NCBI GenBank assembly: GCA_015485245.1
Contig: WFTY01000331.1
Coordinates: 1 to 21,239, forward strand
DNA: 21,239 bases
Direction: 5' to 3'
From: Anaerolineales bacterium
Lineage (GTDB): Bacteria; Chloroflexota; Anaerolineae; Anaerolineales; UBA11858
The translations under genes and the position numbers were made by a program. Positions 7,001 through 15,075 of the stretch are shown piece by piece. Each line of letters starts with the position of its first letter. Position 1 is the stretch's first letter. The notes under the pieces are model-generated. The model searched no databases. It worked only from the letters and a program-made list of their open reading frames with translations, and was not told the DNA's origin.

Positions 7001-7873
7001 TCATGTCGTCGGGGAGGCCCCTGGCAACGTCTCGGCCAGGAATTCACCCACCTTCTCCCAAAACTGGGGATGGGTATGACAATCGCTATGCCCCTTCCCT
7101 GGCACCACCCAGAGGTGCACTTGCTCCTGATTTCCCGCCTGATAAAGCGATTTCGCCTGCGCCAGAGCGATGGTCTCATCCTGATCCCCATGAATCAGGA
7201 AGATCGCCGCCTGGCTACGGGAGATATTGTTCACCGGCGCGATGGCCTCAAAATCGAGGCCGAAGCGCAGGCGCATATAGAAGAGGAAAAAGTTCCCCAC
7301 CACGGTGGGGATGTGTTTTTCCGCAAATGCAGCCTGCATCACCCGCACAGGATGTGAAATCGCGCCCACCGTGATCACGCTTTTAATGCGTGAATCCCGC
7401 GCGCTGGCGTTAATCGCCGCGCCGCCACCCACCGAAAGCCCAAGCACTCCCAGGCGGCCCGGTTCAGCCAGCTCTTCCGCCAGCAAGTACTCCACCACGG
7501 CATTGGTATCCTGAGTAAACGTCCATACGGTGGGATATTTCTCTGGAGAACTGCTGCCATGATTACGGGCGTCAAAAGCCAGCAGGCTATATCCCAGCGG
7601 ATGCAGAGTACGGATGTACGGCATCATCCGTTCCAGGTTGCGGCCCCAGCCATGCACCAGCACCAACACCGGCGCGCCCTCGCCCGCCGGCATCCACCAA
7701 CCATAGAGGCGTTTTCCCTTCTCCGTGGGGATCCAGACCTCCTCAAAGGGAATGGTATAACGCTCCGGGGTTTTTCGATGTATCTTTTTCTGGTAACGGT
7801 ACATGCGGGCAATGCCCCAATCCAGGAGCAATACCCCAGCTACAACAAAGAGCAACAGGCCAGATATCAGCAT
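7001..7873 (-). CDS. Membrane-anchored alpha/beta hydrolase
   Basis: This serine hydrolase has 290 residues. An N-terminal hydrophobic segment (about 2-19) should anchor it to the membrane. The fold's landmarks are present: HGWGRN at 74-79 (oxyanion region), the nucleophile elbow GLSVG with S147, an acid in HGDQDE (D230 or D232), and H262 in GKGHSD. The profile resembles the cytoplasmic-membrane alpha/beta hydrolases grouped with BAAT/prolyl-oligopeptidase-like enzymes; the substrate cannot be assigned. The start at 7873 has an AGGTGA site and lies 7 bp after the DUF2344 stop, so it belongs to the same operon. Confidence 0.9.
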   Translation of the reverse strand: MLISGLLLFVVAGVLLLDWGIARMYRYQKKIHRKTPERYTIPFEEVWIPTEKGKRLYGWWMPAGEGAPVLVLVHGWGRNLERMMPYIRTLHPLGYSLLAFDARNHGSSSPEKYPTVWTFTQDTNAVVEYLLAEELAEPGRLGVLGLSVGGGAAINASARDSRIKSVITVGAISHPVRVMQAAFAEKHIPTVVGNFFLFYMRLRFGLDFEAIAPVNNISRSQAAIFLIHGDQDETIALAQAKSLYQAGNQEQVHLWVVPGKGHSDCHTHPQFWEKVGEFLAETLPGASPTT

Positions 7874-7880
7874 AACTCAC

Positions 7881-8492
7881 CTATTCAATAACCAGCGCGG
7901 TGCGATGAATACGCGTTTTGTGGGGGTCCACCCCCAAAGCCAACAAGACTTCGTCGGGACGTCCGGTAGCACCTGGTCGCGCTGTCAGGCGCATCCACAA
8001 CGTGCAATCGTCCACCAGGCGTAAGCCATCAATCAATGGGCGTAAATCGTATTCTTTGCCGCGACGCTCGCGCGGCAGAGTCGGCGCGGCGAGCAACTCT
8101 TCTACGCGCTCTTGCAGAGCGGCTTCTGCCGGGGAGGTAAACATCACCCGATATTCAGCCGCCCGAATACGTTTCTGCAACTTCGGGGCACGTTCATCCG
8201 TGAGGCGGATTTCTTTCAACTGCAAGCCTGGGGGGAAAGCCTCCCGCAAAGCAGATTCAATCTCATCCAAAGGCAGATCATGCTGCAACCACACCTCAAC
8301 CAGCTCCGCCTCGGAAGTATAGCCTAACGGCAAGGCCGCCGGCAAATTAATCCGCGGGTGCGGCTTAAACCCCTGAGTATACGCCAGCGGAAGGCGAGCG
8401 CGACGTAACGTCCGCTCCCAGGTGCGTTGCAAGTCCAGATGCCCGGTATAACGCATGGCTTCCGTTTTGGCAAAGGCAATTTGGATGCGCAT
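7881..8492 (-). CDS. DUF2344 (TIGR03936-type) radical SAM-associated protein
   Basis: This 203-residue protein has the family signature at its N-terminus: IAFAKTEAMRYTGHLDL, then LPLAYTQGFKPHPRI and ALPLGYTSEAE. In many bacteria this domain is fused to the C-terminus of the B12-binding radical SAM protein encoded next door; here it is a separate gene 11 bp downstream. No clear Shine-Dalgarno sequence precedes the ATG at 8492, so translation probably depends on coupling to the upstream stop codon. The biochemical role is unknown. The constant pairing suggests that the two proteins act together, possibly on tRNA or another RNA, but that is inference. Confidence 0.92.
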   Translation of the reverse strand: MRIQIAFAKTEAMRYTGHLDLQRTWERTLRRARLPLAYTQGFKPHPRINLPAALPLGYTSEAELVEVWLQHDLPLDEIESALREAFPPGLQLKEIRLTDERAPKLQKRIRAAEYRVMFTSPAEAALQERVEELLAAPTLPRERRGKEYDLRPLIDGLRLVDDCTLWMRLTARPGATGRPDEVLLALGVDPHKTRIHRTALVIE

Positions 8493-8503
8493 AACAGCGA
8501 GGC

Positions 8504-10468
8504 TTACAGTTTTGGATCCAGGACTATGGACTGCGGCCGGATAACGTCAACGGATGTCGCCAGCTCTGCTGATTTCCGCACCCGCACGCGCTTGTTCTTG
8601 ACCTCCGGGCATTGCCACACCTCACCAGGGTTCTCGCGACGCAGATTGGCAAAGGTGGGCAAAATGCCACAGGCAAAACACTGATTGCGGCAATCAATGC
8701 GCGTTTGCCCTTCCAAGCTCCACAGGTAATCTTGGGTCAGGAAGGTCTTGCGCAAAGTGGTGCTGAGGTGCTCCCAGGGGAAGACCTCGTCCAGAGGGCG
8801 CGGACGGTGGGTATAGAACGTCGGGTCCAGCCCAACAGCCTCAAAAGCATCCATCCAGGCTGAATAGTTAAAATGCTCACCCCAGGCATCGAATTTGGCC
8901 CCCCGTTTCCAGGCTTCATAAACCACCTCCGCCAGGCGGCGGTCGCCACGTGAGAGCCAGGCTTCCAGCTGCGTTTCGCGCGGGTTGTTCCAGTTCAGCT
9001 TCAGCCCGCGGCCGCGCAATTGCTCTTTCAGCAATGCCTGTTTGACCTCAATTTGCTCAATTGTATCGCACGGCACCCACTGGAAAGGCGTGTGCGGTTT
9101 GGGGACAAACGTACTCACACCGGCGTTGACTTTGGCGCGCCCGCCGATGATCTTACGCCCTTCGCGCAACACCTGCTTGCACAAATCGGCGATGGCCTGC
9201 ACGTCTTCCAACGTCTCTGCCGGGTGGCCAATCATAAAATACAGCTTGATCGTCGTCCAACCGCGGGCATAAATGGCGCGCGCCGTCTCCAGCAGCGCCT
9301 CGGTGCTGATGGGCTTATTGATGATCTTCCGCATGCGCTCGGTGGCCGCCTCCGGCGCCAGCGTGAAGCCGCCGCGCCGCGAATCCTGCAAAGCGTCCAT
9401 CAAATCCACAGTCAGACTTTCGATGCGCATGGAGGGCAGAGAAATCGAAAGGTTTTGCCCTTTAAAGCGCCGGCTCACTGCCTCAACCAGCTCAACCACG
9501 TGGGTGTAATCGCTGGAAGAAAGGGAAAGCAATCCAATTTCTTCAAAGCCCGTGTAGCGGATTGTCTCCTCGATGGCCTCAACCACTTCTTCCACCGTGC
9601 GCTCACGCACCGGCCGGGTAATCATCCCTGCATGACAAAAGCGGCAACCGCGCGTGCAGCCGCGCATGATCTCAATGGGCGCGCGGTTGTGAACCGTATC
9701 CACATAGGGGACAATAAAGCGCGTCAGCGGCGGGGGAAGTTTGGGAGCAATCCGCTTGATGATGGGCAGCGGCGCTTCGGGGACGAGCTTTTCGATGCGC
9801 GCAAAGGTGCCATCCGGATGATATTCCGCGCGGTAGAGCGAGGGCACGTATACCCCCTGAATCTGCGCCAGCGCCCGCAGCATGGCAGAGCGGTCGCCCC
9901 GGGGTTTGTATTCCTGCACGCAGTCAATGATCTCCTGGATGACTTCCTCCCCTTCCCCGATCACAAAAGCGTCAATAAACGCGTGCATCGGTTCGGGGTT
10001 GAAAGTAGCATGACCACCGGCGATAACCAGCGGGTGCTCCTCGCTGCGTTGTGAACCAAAGAGGGGAATCCCAGCCAGATCGAGCAGATTAAGCGTCGAG
10101 GTATACAGAGTTTCGTAGGGCAGTGAAAAACCCACAATATCAAAGTCAATCAGCGGGTGTTTGGTTTCCAGCGAATACAGGGGGACGCCGCGGGAGCGCA
10201 TGGCGGCTTCCATGTCCGTCCACGGCGCGAAAGCGCGCTCAGCCAGCGCATCCGGCCGTTGATTGACCAAATCATAGAGAATTGCCAGCCCGAGGTTCGA
10301 CATCCCCAAATCATAAAGATCGGGGAACACCAACGCCACTTTGGTCTGAACTGTGCGCCAGTCTTTGACCACCTGGTTCAGTTCGCCGCCGGTGTAGCGG
10401 CCGGGCTTTTGCACAGCGGGGAGGATTACATCCAACTCATCTTGGATCGCACTGGGTGTCAATTTCAT
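8504..10468 (-). CDS. B12-binding-domain radical SAM protein (TIGR03960 type)
   Basis: This 654-residue protein has a cobalamin-binding-like N-terminal domain (about 40-260, with VFPDLYDLGMSNLG and VIAGGHATFNPEP) and a radical SAM core. The 4Fe-4S ligands are C271, C275 and C278 in CTRGCRFCHAG. The later core strands SLPSMRIESL, GGFTLAPEAATERMR and FMIGHPAETLEDV are typical. A C-terminal cysteine cluster (C593, C597, C600, C620) may hold metal. The substrate of this family is not established. It is the first gene of a four-gene run with DUF2344, hydrolase and PrsW. The ATG lies 8 nt after a -10 box, so the mRNA is probably leaderless; no Shine-Dalgarno is present. Confidence 0.93.
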   Translation of the reverse strand: MKLTPSAIQDELDVILPAVQKPGRYTGGELNQVVKDWRTVQTKVALVFPDLYDLGMSNLGLAILYDLVNQRPDALAERAFAPWTDMEAAMRSRGVPLYSLETKHPLIDFDIVGFSLPYETLYTSTLNLLDLAGIPLFGSQRSEEHPLVIAGGHATFNPEPMHAFIDAFVIGEGEEVIQEIIDCVQEYKPRGDRSAMLRALAQIQGVYVPSLYRAEYHPDGTFARIEKLVPEAPLPIIKRIAPKLPPPLTRFIVPYVDTVHNRAPIEIMRGCTRGCRFCHAGMITRPVRERTVEEVVEAIEETIRYTGFEEIGLLSLSSSDYTHVVELVEAVSRRFKGQNLSISLPSMRIESLTVDLMDALQDSRRGGFTLAPEAATERMRKIINKPISTEALLETARAIYARGWTTIKLYFMIGHPAETLEDVQAIADLCKQVLREGRKIIGGRAKVNAGVSTFVPKPHTPFQWVPCDTIEQIEVKQALLKEQLRGRGLKLNWNNPRETQLEAWLSRGDRRLAEVVYEAWKRGAKFDAWGEHFNYSAWMDAFEAVGLDPTFYTHRPRPLDEVFPWEHLSTTLRKTFLTQDYLWSLEGQTRIDCRNQCFACGILPTFANLRRENPGEVWQCPEVKNKRVRVRKSAELATSVDVIRPQSIVLDPKL

Positions 10469-10476
10469 AGGCAGGC

Positions 10477-10485
10477 ATTATACCA
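10477..10485 (-). promoter_or_regulatory. Extended -10 promoter of the radical SAM operon
   Basis: TGGTATAAT on the minus strand is a perfect extended -10, ending 8 nt before the ATG. A start point at the usual 6-8 nt would fall on or next to the first codon. No -35 hexamer is recognisable. Confidence 0.65.
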
Positions 10486-10523
10486 TCGAAGCCCCTGAGC
10501 GCATTCGCCTGCCCGGCGCGAAA

Positions 10524-10550
10524 AGCGCAAGCGACTGCTTCGCTTGCGCT
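10524..10550 (-). terminator. Probable dnaA terminator
   Basis: A perfect 10-bp stem, AGCGCAAGCG (10524-10533) with CGCTTGCGCT (10541-10550), has a 7-nt loop. It lies 32 bp after the dnaA stop. Only a TTTT run follows on the minus strand, so the terminator is of moderate quality. Confidence 0.65.
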
Positions 10551-10582
10551 GTAGAAAAACAATCCAAACGACACCGGCCCGA

Positions 10583-11899
10583 TCAGTTATACAGTTTCTC
10601 TTTGATGGTGAGCACCTGACGACGCAGCTTCTCATCTACTTCCAGGCGTTCGGCGATCTTCTCATAACCATACATCACCGTGGTGTGATCGCGCCCACCG
10701 AGCACTTCGCCGATCTGTGGCAGGGAGCAATTGGTTTCCTCGCGCAGCAGGTACATCGCGATCTGCCGCGGGCGGGCAACGGCTGCCGTACGCTCGCGCC
10801 CCAAAATACGCTCCACCGGCACGCCGTACACATCGGCGACTGTGTTGATAATCATCTCTGGTTGAAGCGCAGTCCGCCGGGGAAGCATGTCGGCCAGCGC
10901 CGAGTCGATCAGATCGTTGTCAATCGGCATACCGCGCAAATCGGCATAAGCCACAACGCGGGTCAACGCGCCTTCCAACTCACGAATGTTGGACTGAAAC
11001 TTGCGCGCAATCTCGGCGATGATCTCATCGGGAATGGAATAACCGGCGCGTTCAGCCTTCGAACGCAAAATCGCCACACGAGTCTCAAAATCCGGGGGCT
11101 GGATATCCGCTGTAAGCCCCCACTCGAAGCGCGAACGCAGACGTTCTTCCAACGTGACCATCGCCTTGGGTGGCCGGTCAGAGGTCATCACAATTTGTTT
11201 ATTCTGACCATGCAGGGTGTTAAAGGTATGGAAGAACTCCTCCTGGGTGGATTCTTTCCCGGCGATAAACTGAATATCATCAATCAGCAATACATCAATG
11301 CGCCGATACTTCTCTCGAAACGCCTGTGTGGTATGCGTGCGAATGGCGTTAATCAAATCGTTGGTAAATTCCTCGGAGGAGACGTACAAAACATTAAGGT
11401 TATCCTGAACACACTGATTGCCAATCGCTTGCAATAGATGTGTTTTTCCCAACCCCACCCCACCATACAGAAAAAGCGGATTGTACGCCTGGGCTGGCTT
11501 CTCCGCCACGGCAAGCGAGGCAGCGTGCGCCAGCCGGTTACTGGGGCCAACGACAAAACTTTCAAAAGTATAACGGCTGTTCAGGGAAGGGCTGGCTGCA
11601 GGCGGCGCGTTGAATACGGTTCGCTCGGCGGGTGCAGCAGCCGGTTTGGGATCATGCCAAACGGTGAAGCGAACCGCAACGCTGCGGTTCATGATTCCGG
11701 TGAGGATTTTTGTGATTGTGCTTGAAAGCCGATCATCCAGCCAATCACGGGCGTAAGCATTTTTCACACCGATCGTAAAAGCTCCATCTTCATAAGCGAT
11801 CAATTCTGCATCGCGCACCCAGGTGTCGAACGCGGCCTTGGGCATATCCATTTGTAACTGCCCCAAAGTCGCTTGCCAGGCTTGTGCAGCTTTTATCAT
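10583..11899 (-). CDS. dnaA: Chromosomal replication initiator protein DnaA
   Basis: DnaA is the AAA+ ATPase that opens the replication origin. Domain I is at about residues 1-80, with a short linker domain II at about 81-108. The AAA+ domain carries Walker A GGVGLGKTH at about 146-154 and Walker B LLIDDIQFIAGKE at about 204-216. The C-terminal helix-turn-helix that reads DnaA boxes contains GGRDHTTVMYGYEKI from about 401. With 438 residues it is of normal length. The start at 11899 is chosen because GGAGG lies 7 nt upstream; a second ATG two codons earlier (11905) is only 1 nt from it. dnaN, recF and gyrB are not adjacent, unlike in many bacteria, and no ParB or origin-like box cluster is seen nearby. 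Confidence 0.97.
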   Translation of the reverse strand: MIKAAQAWQATLGQLQMDMPKAAFDTWVRDAELIAYEDGAFTIGVKNAYARDWLDDRLSSTITKILTGIMNRSVAVRFTVWHDPKPAAAPAERTVFNAPPAASPSLNSRYTFESFVVGPSNRLAHAASLAVAEKPAQAYNPLFLYGGVGLGKTHLLQAIGNQCVQDNLNVLYVSSEEFTNDLINAIRTHTTQAFREKYRRIDVLLIDDIQFIAGKESTQEEFFHTFNTLHGQNKQIVMTSDRPPKAMVTLEERLRSRFEWGLTADIQPPDFETRVAILRSKAERAGYSIPDEIIAEIARKFQSNIRELEGALTRVVAYADLRGMPIDNDLIDSALADMLPRRTALQPEMIINTVADVYGVPVERILGRERTAAVARPRQIAMYLLREETNCSLPQIGEVLGGRDHTTVMYGYEKIAERLEVDEKLRRQVLTIKEKLYN

Positions 11900-12056
11900 C
11901 GGCATTCCTCCTCCAGATTCAGTGATACAGGCACAAAGATACCCCTCCCCCCTGTGCTGTGCAGGGGTATTTTATAGTCAACGTGTAAAGATGAGGATCG
12001 ATCGGGGGAAGCCCCACTTCCGTGGCGGGGGGATTTCCTCGCGCCGTTCGAACCTG

Positions 12057-12065
12057 ATTGTAGCA
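12057..12065 (-). promoter_or_regulatory. Probable extended -10 promoter of dnaA
   Basis: TGCTACAAT on the minus strand fits TGnTAnnnT. A weak TTGCGT lies 18 bp upstream. The resulting leader would be about 150 nt long and include the 11939-11970 hairpin. Confidence 0.4.
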
Positions 12066-12422
12066 GATGACCACCCGTCAACGCAAGAGGATTACCCTAC
12101 GCCTCTCTAAAAAAACAAAATACTTTAAGCTTCGCAATGTTAAAGAACCTATGCAGATAGTTGGCGCATCTCAAACAAGTCATTCACTTTAACAATTAAC
12201 CTGAGGCAAATCTGCTCCGGCAGCCGCACCCCACTCTTTGGGGAATGCATCCTTCAGCCCCCTATATGTGGGGAAACGAAACCACTTGAAATACACAATG
12301 ACGTTGTACCCTCATCAACCTTAAAGAATTATCTGATTAACAACCAACTCATCGCGTTCAAGATGATTCATTTTTTTGAATCGAGCGTAGACTGGTGGCA
12401 ACTCGGCTATTACAGCTTTGTT

Positions 12423-12431
12423 TGTTATAAT
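12423..12431 (+). promoter_or_regulatory. Extended -10 promoter of the lipoprotein gene
   Basis: TGTTATAAT is a perfect extended -10. No good -35 is visible at 16-18 bp. It lies 40 bp before the ATG, and the predicted start point falls at the edge of the inverted repeat at 12436-12457. Confidence 0.65.
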
Positions 12432-12435
12432 CCAG

Positions 12436-12457
12436 GTGCCAACCCAATCGTTGGCAC
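12436..12457 (+). repeat. 8-bp inverted repeat in the lipoprotein leader
   Basis: GTGCCAAC (12436-12443) and GTTGGCAC (12450-12457) are perfect complements around a 6-nt spacer. The element starts 5 bp after the -10 box, so it could be an operator over the start point or a 5'-end RNA hairpin. Confidence 0.6.
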
Positions 12458-12471
12458 AAAAGGGACTACCA

Positions 12472-13620
12472 ATGAAGAAAAAACTCTCCTTGTACTTGCT
12501 TTTTCTCGCGTTGCTGCTGTGGGGAAGCGGCTGCGCGATTGAGCCAGCTGAACCCACACCCAACATCGCCGGAACGGCCGCAGCCATGGCAGAAACTATC
12601 GTCGTCGAACAACTCACTCAGGTTGCAGAAACCAACCTGACGCTCACCGCGGATGCTGCTGCTCAAATCACTCCCACTCCTACCTACACACCCAGCGCCA
12701 CTCCGGCCCCGCCCGTGACCGTCAACCTGCCAACTCCTTTCCCTGCGGGTAGCGGAGATGAAAGCGCCTGTCTGCAAGCCCATCTGGTCAGCGAGACCAT
12801 TCCAGATGGAACCGTAATGGAACCAGGCGAGACTTTCAACAAAGAATGGGTGCTGAAAAACGTGGGCTCCTGCCCGTGGACAAGTGGCTTCCAATTCATC
12901 TTCAACCATGGCGATCTGCTGGGAGCCGACTCACAATACGCCCTGCCTGGCAGTGTGCAACCCGGCGAGGCGGTCACCATCTCCGTCCCGATGATCGCCC
13001 CAGCCGTCCCGGGCGATTACCTGGGGTTTTGGACCATGCTCAGCCCCGATGGGCAACGGTTTGGAACCAGCACCAGCTCGCTTTTCTGGGTACAAATTAC
13101 CGTCAAAGACATTCTGCCGCCAGACACCACCTTCGACCTCTGGTATCCCACCAGCGAGGGAGGGCTGAACGCCCTGGGACAAATGGATAGCAACCTGGTT
13201 GCCGGCGACGGAAACGATAATCAGCCCTGGCAAGGGTTTGTTGCCTACAACCTTGTCGATTTGCCATCCAACGCCACCATCACAAAAGTCGTCCTGGTAT
13301 TCGAAGGCAGCAATGTCACTGGAACGCCGTTCACCGATCTGGGTTGCCTGGGCGTATACCGCTATAACTTCGGCGCGCTGGATGCCAGCGACTACTACAC
13401 CGATACCCCCGGCGGGGCGCTATGGAGTTTCTGTGCCGCCAACGAAATCACCGCTGGGGCGGCCAGAGTGGGCAGCGACGCGGCGCTCTACGAAATCCAG
13501 AACTCGATTGGCGGGGTGATACAGTTCCGCTTCCAGTTCAACAACACAACGGACAACGACAATTCTGCCGACAGCATCAGCTTGTTCCCCGTCCTGCGCA
13601 TTGAATACACCACGCCATAG
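12472..13620 (+). CDS. Lipoprotein with NBR1-type Ig-like domain and DNRLRE-like C-terminal domain
   Basis: This 382-residue protein is secreted and lipid-anchored. A signal peptide (MKKKLSLYLLFLALLLWGSGC) ends at the acceptor cysteine C21; the -3 glycine of the lipobox is slightly unusual. A Thr/Pro-rich stalk follows (about 66-92, TPTPTYTPSATPAPP). An Ig-like domain of the NBR1 type spans about 100-212 (KEWVLKNVGSCPWTSGF, MIAPAVPGDYLGFWTML). The C-terminal beta domain (about 222-382) has a GFVAYNLVDLPSNATITKVVLVF stretch like DNRLRE-type surface domains. The ATG at 12472 is chosen over an upstream ATG at 12418 because it starts the signal peptide, has AAAGGGA upstream and lies downstream of the promoter. 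Its ligand is unknown; a binding or adhesion role at the cell surface is inference. Confidence 0.88.
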   Translation: MKKKLSLYLLFLALLLWGSGCAIEPAEPTPNIAGTAAAMAETIVVEQLTQVAETNLTLTADAAAQITPTPTYTPSATPAPPVTVNLPTPFPAGSGDESACLQAHLVSETIPDGTVMEPGETFNKEWVLKNVGSCPWTSGFQFIFNHGDLLGADSQYALPGSVQPGEAVTISVPMIAPAVPGDYLGFWTMLSPDGQRFGTSTSSLFWVQITVKDILPPDTTFDLWYPTSEGGLNALGQMDSNLVAGDGNDNQPWQGFVAYNLVDLPSNATITKVVLVFEGSNVTGTPFTDLGCLGVYRYNFGALDASDYYTDTPGGALWSFCAANEITAGAARVGSDAALYEIQNSIGGVIQFRFQFNNTTDNDNSADSISLFPVLRIEYTTP

Positions 13621-13643
13621 AATTGCGCATCTTTTGAGACCTC

Positions 13644-13673
13644 AGCCCGTTGGTTCTGGCCAACGGGCTTTTC
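13644..13673 (+). terminator. Intrinsic terminator of the lipoprotein gene
   Basis: A perfect 10-bp stem, AGCCCGTTGG (13644-13653) with CCAACGGGCT (13660-13669), has a 6-nt loop and is followed by TTTCT. It starts 24 bp after the stop codon. Confidence 0.88.
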
Positions 13674-13762
13674 TCTACTCGTATCTTCACCAGCGAATCG
13701 GTGTTCTCACCAATAACATCCGCTTGGAACACCACTCTATGAAACAAGCAAATGTAACCCTG

Positions 13763-13783
13763 ACGCCTCCCTGTGTGAGGCGT
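13763..13783 (+). promoter_or_regulatory. Hairpin in the fabF leader
   Basis: ACGCCTC (13763-13769) pairs perfectly with GAGGCGT (13777-13783) across a 7-nt loop, 35 bp upstream of the fabF ATG. Only GTTT follows, so it is not a strong terminator; it may be a leader structure. No clear promoter could be assigned in 13674-13762. Confidence 0.4.
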
Positions 13784-13818
13784 GTTTACTGCCCAAGAAA
13801 CAAACCACGGAGGTATAG

Positions 13819-15075
13819 ATGGCAAAAAAAGTCGTAATTACCGGATTAGGCACGGTCAATCCCCTCGGGAATGATGTCGCAACCAGTTGGGAACAGGCCA
13901 CCGCAGGAGTCTCCGGTATTGGCCCCATCACCCACTTTGATGCCGAGGGATACAAAACCACGATCGCGGCTGAGGTCAAAGGATTCAGCGGAGCCGATCT
14001 GGTAGGGCGGCGTGACGCCCGCCGCATGGACATGGTCTCGCTCTACGCCCTCGCCGCAGCCCAACAGGCAGTTGAAAACGCCCAGCTTCTCATCAACGAC
14101 GACAACCGCGACCGCATTGGCGCCATCATCGGCACGGGCATTGGAGGCATCAGCACGCTTGCCAAAAATGTTGAAATCCTGCTCAAAAACGGGCCTGGAC
14201 GCGTCAGCCCCTTCCTCGTCCCGCGCATGTTGCCCGACACCCCCGGCGGAATGATCGCCATCTATCTGGGCATCCGCGGCATCAACCTGGCCGTCGTCAC
14301 CGCCTGCGCCACCGGGACGAACGCGCTCGGCGAAGCCGCCGAGGTGATCCGGCGAGGCCAAGCCGACGTCATGCTCGCCGGCGGATCCGAAGCCGCCATC
14401 GCACCCATCACCATCGCCGGCATGATCGTGATGGGCGCGCTCTCTTCACGCAACGATGATCCTCAGCGCGCCTCACGGCCCTTTGACGCCAATCGTGATG
14501 GCTTTGTCATGGGGGAGGGCGCGGCGGTGCTGGTGCTGGAGTCGCTGGAACACGCGCAGGCTCGTGGCGCGCGGATCCTGGCCGAGGTCAGCGGCTATGG
14601 CGCGACCAATGACGCTTACCACATCTCGGCTCCAGCGGAGAACGGCGCAGGCGCGGCTTTGTGTATGCGCGCCGCCCTGGAATCCGCACAACTGACTACC
14701 CAGGATATCGACTACATCAACGCCCACGGGACAAGCACCCGCCTGAACGACAAAAGCGAAACCGCGGCCATCAAGACCGTGTTCGGGGAACAGGCCTACA
14801 ACATCCCCATCTCTTCCACAAAGTCGATGACCGGACACCTGCTCGGCGCCGCGGGGGCGCTGGAAGCTCTCTTCTGCGTCAAAGCGATCAACGAGGGAGT
14901 TTTGCCGCCAACCATAAACTACGAAACGCCCGATCCGGAATGCGACCTGGATTACGTGCCCAATGAAGCCCGCCGCGCGCAGATCAGGCACGTCATGTCC
15001 AACTCCTTCGGGTTTGGGGGGCACAACGCCACGATCATCCTCAGCCGCTATGACCCCCAAAGGAGCGCCCAATGA
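13819..15075 (+). CDS. fabF: 3-oxoacyl-[acyl-carrier-protein] synthase II
   Basis: FabF elongates acyl-ACP by condensing it with malonyl-ACP in type II fatty acid synthesis. The 418 residues match the family. The catalytic triad is visible: C163 in VTACATGTNA, H303 in NAHGTST and H340 in STKSMTGHLLGAAGALE, with the conserved K335. The C-terminal NSFGFGGHNATIIL is also typical. The ATG at 13819 has CGGAGGT at good spacing. It overlaps fabH by four bases (ATGA), so the two are translationally coupled. No acpP, fabD or fabG lies in the window. Confidence 0.97.
   Translation: MAKKVVITGLGTVNPLGNDVATSWEQATAGVSGIGPITHFDAEGYKTTIAAEVKGFSGADLVGRRDARRMDMVSLYALAAAQQAVENAQLLINDDNRDRIGAIIGTGIGGISTLAKNVEILLKNGPGRVSPFLVPRMLPDTPGGMIAIYLGIRGINLAVVTACATGTNALGEAAEVIRRGQADVMLAGGSEAAIAPITIAGMIVMGALSSRNDDPQRASRPFDANRDGFVMGEGAAVLVLESLEHAQARGARILAEVSGYGATNDAYHISAPAENGAGAALCMRAALESAQLTTQDIDYINAHGTSTRLNDKSETAAIKTVFGEQAYNIPISSTKSMTGHLLGAAGALEALFCVKAINEGVLPPTINYETPDPECDLDYVPNEARRAQIRHVMSNSFGFGGHNATIILSRYDPQRSAQ

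Larger units (their letters stand above)
11900..12471. other. Divergent intergenic region between dnaA and the lipoprotein gene
   Basis: About 570 bp hold leaders and promoters for both genes. A hairpin lies in the dnaA leader (ATACCCCT 11939-11946 with AGGGGTAT 11963-11970; CCCCTG/CAGGGG is an alternative pairing). A probable dnaA promoter is at 12057-12065. An A+T-rich stretch at about 12105-12200 contains repeated TTTAA/TTAAA words, including CTTTAA/TTAAAG 11 nt apart. Only one weak DnaA-box-like word was found (12267-12275, two mismatches). No protein or RNA gene is supported here. Confidence 0.6.

Noticed and set aside
9020..10054. 344-codon open frame opposite the radical SAM gene
   Set aside because: It is antisense to a conserved enzyme with intact catalytic motifs; its composition is shadow-like and no promoter or ribosome binding site supports it.
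10544..11437. 297-codon open frame opposite dnaA
   Set aside because: It is antisense to an intact dnaA and has no recognisable protein features.
11900..12471. Replication origin (oriC) next to dnaA
   Set aside because: The region has an A+T-rich patch and TTTAA repeats, but only one poor DnaA-box-like word (12267-12275, two mismatches). A cluster of TTATCCACA-like boxes would be needed. A one-mismatch box at 20296-20304 is isolated.
13737..13819. FapR-type lipid regulator site in front of fabF
   Set aside because: No TTAGTACCTAGTACTAA-like palindrome is present; only a 7-bp hairpin of unclear role is seen.
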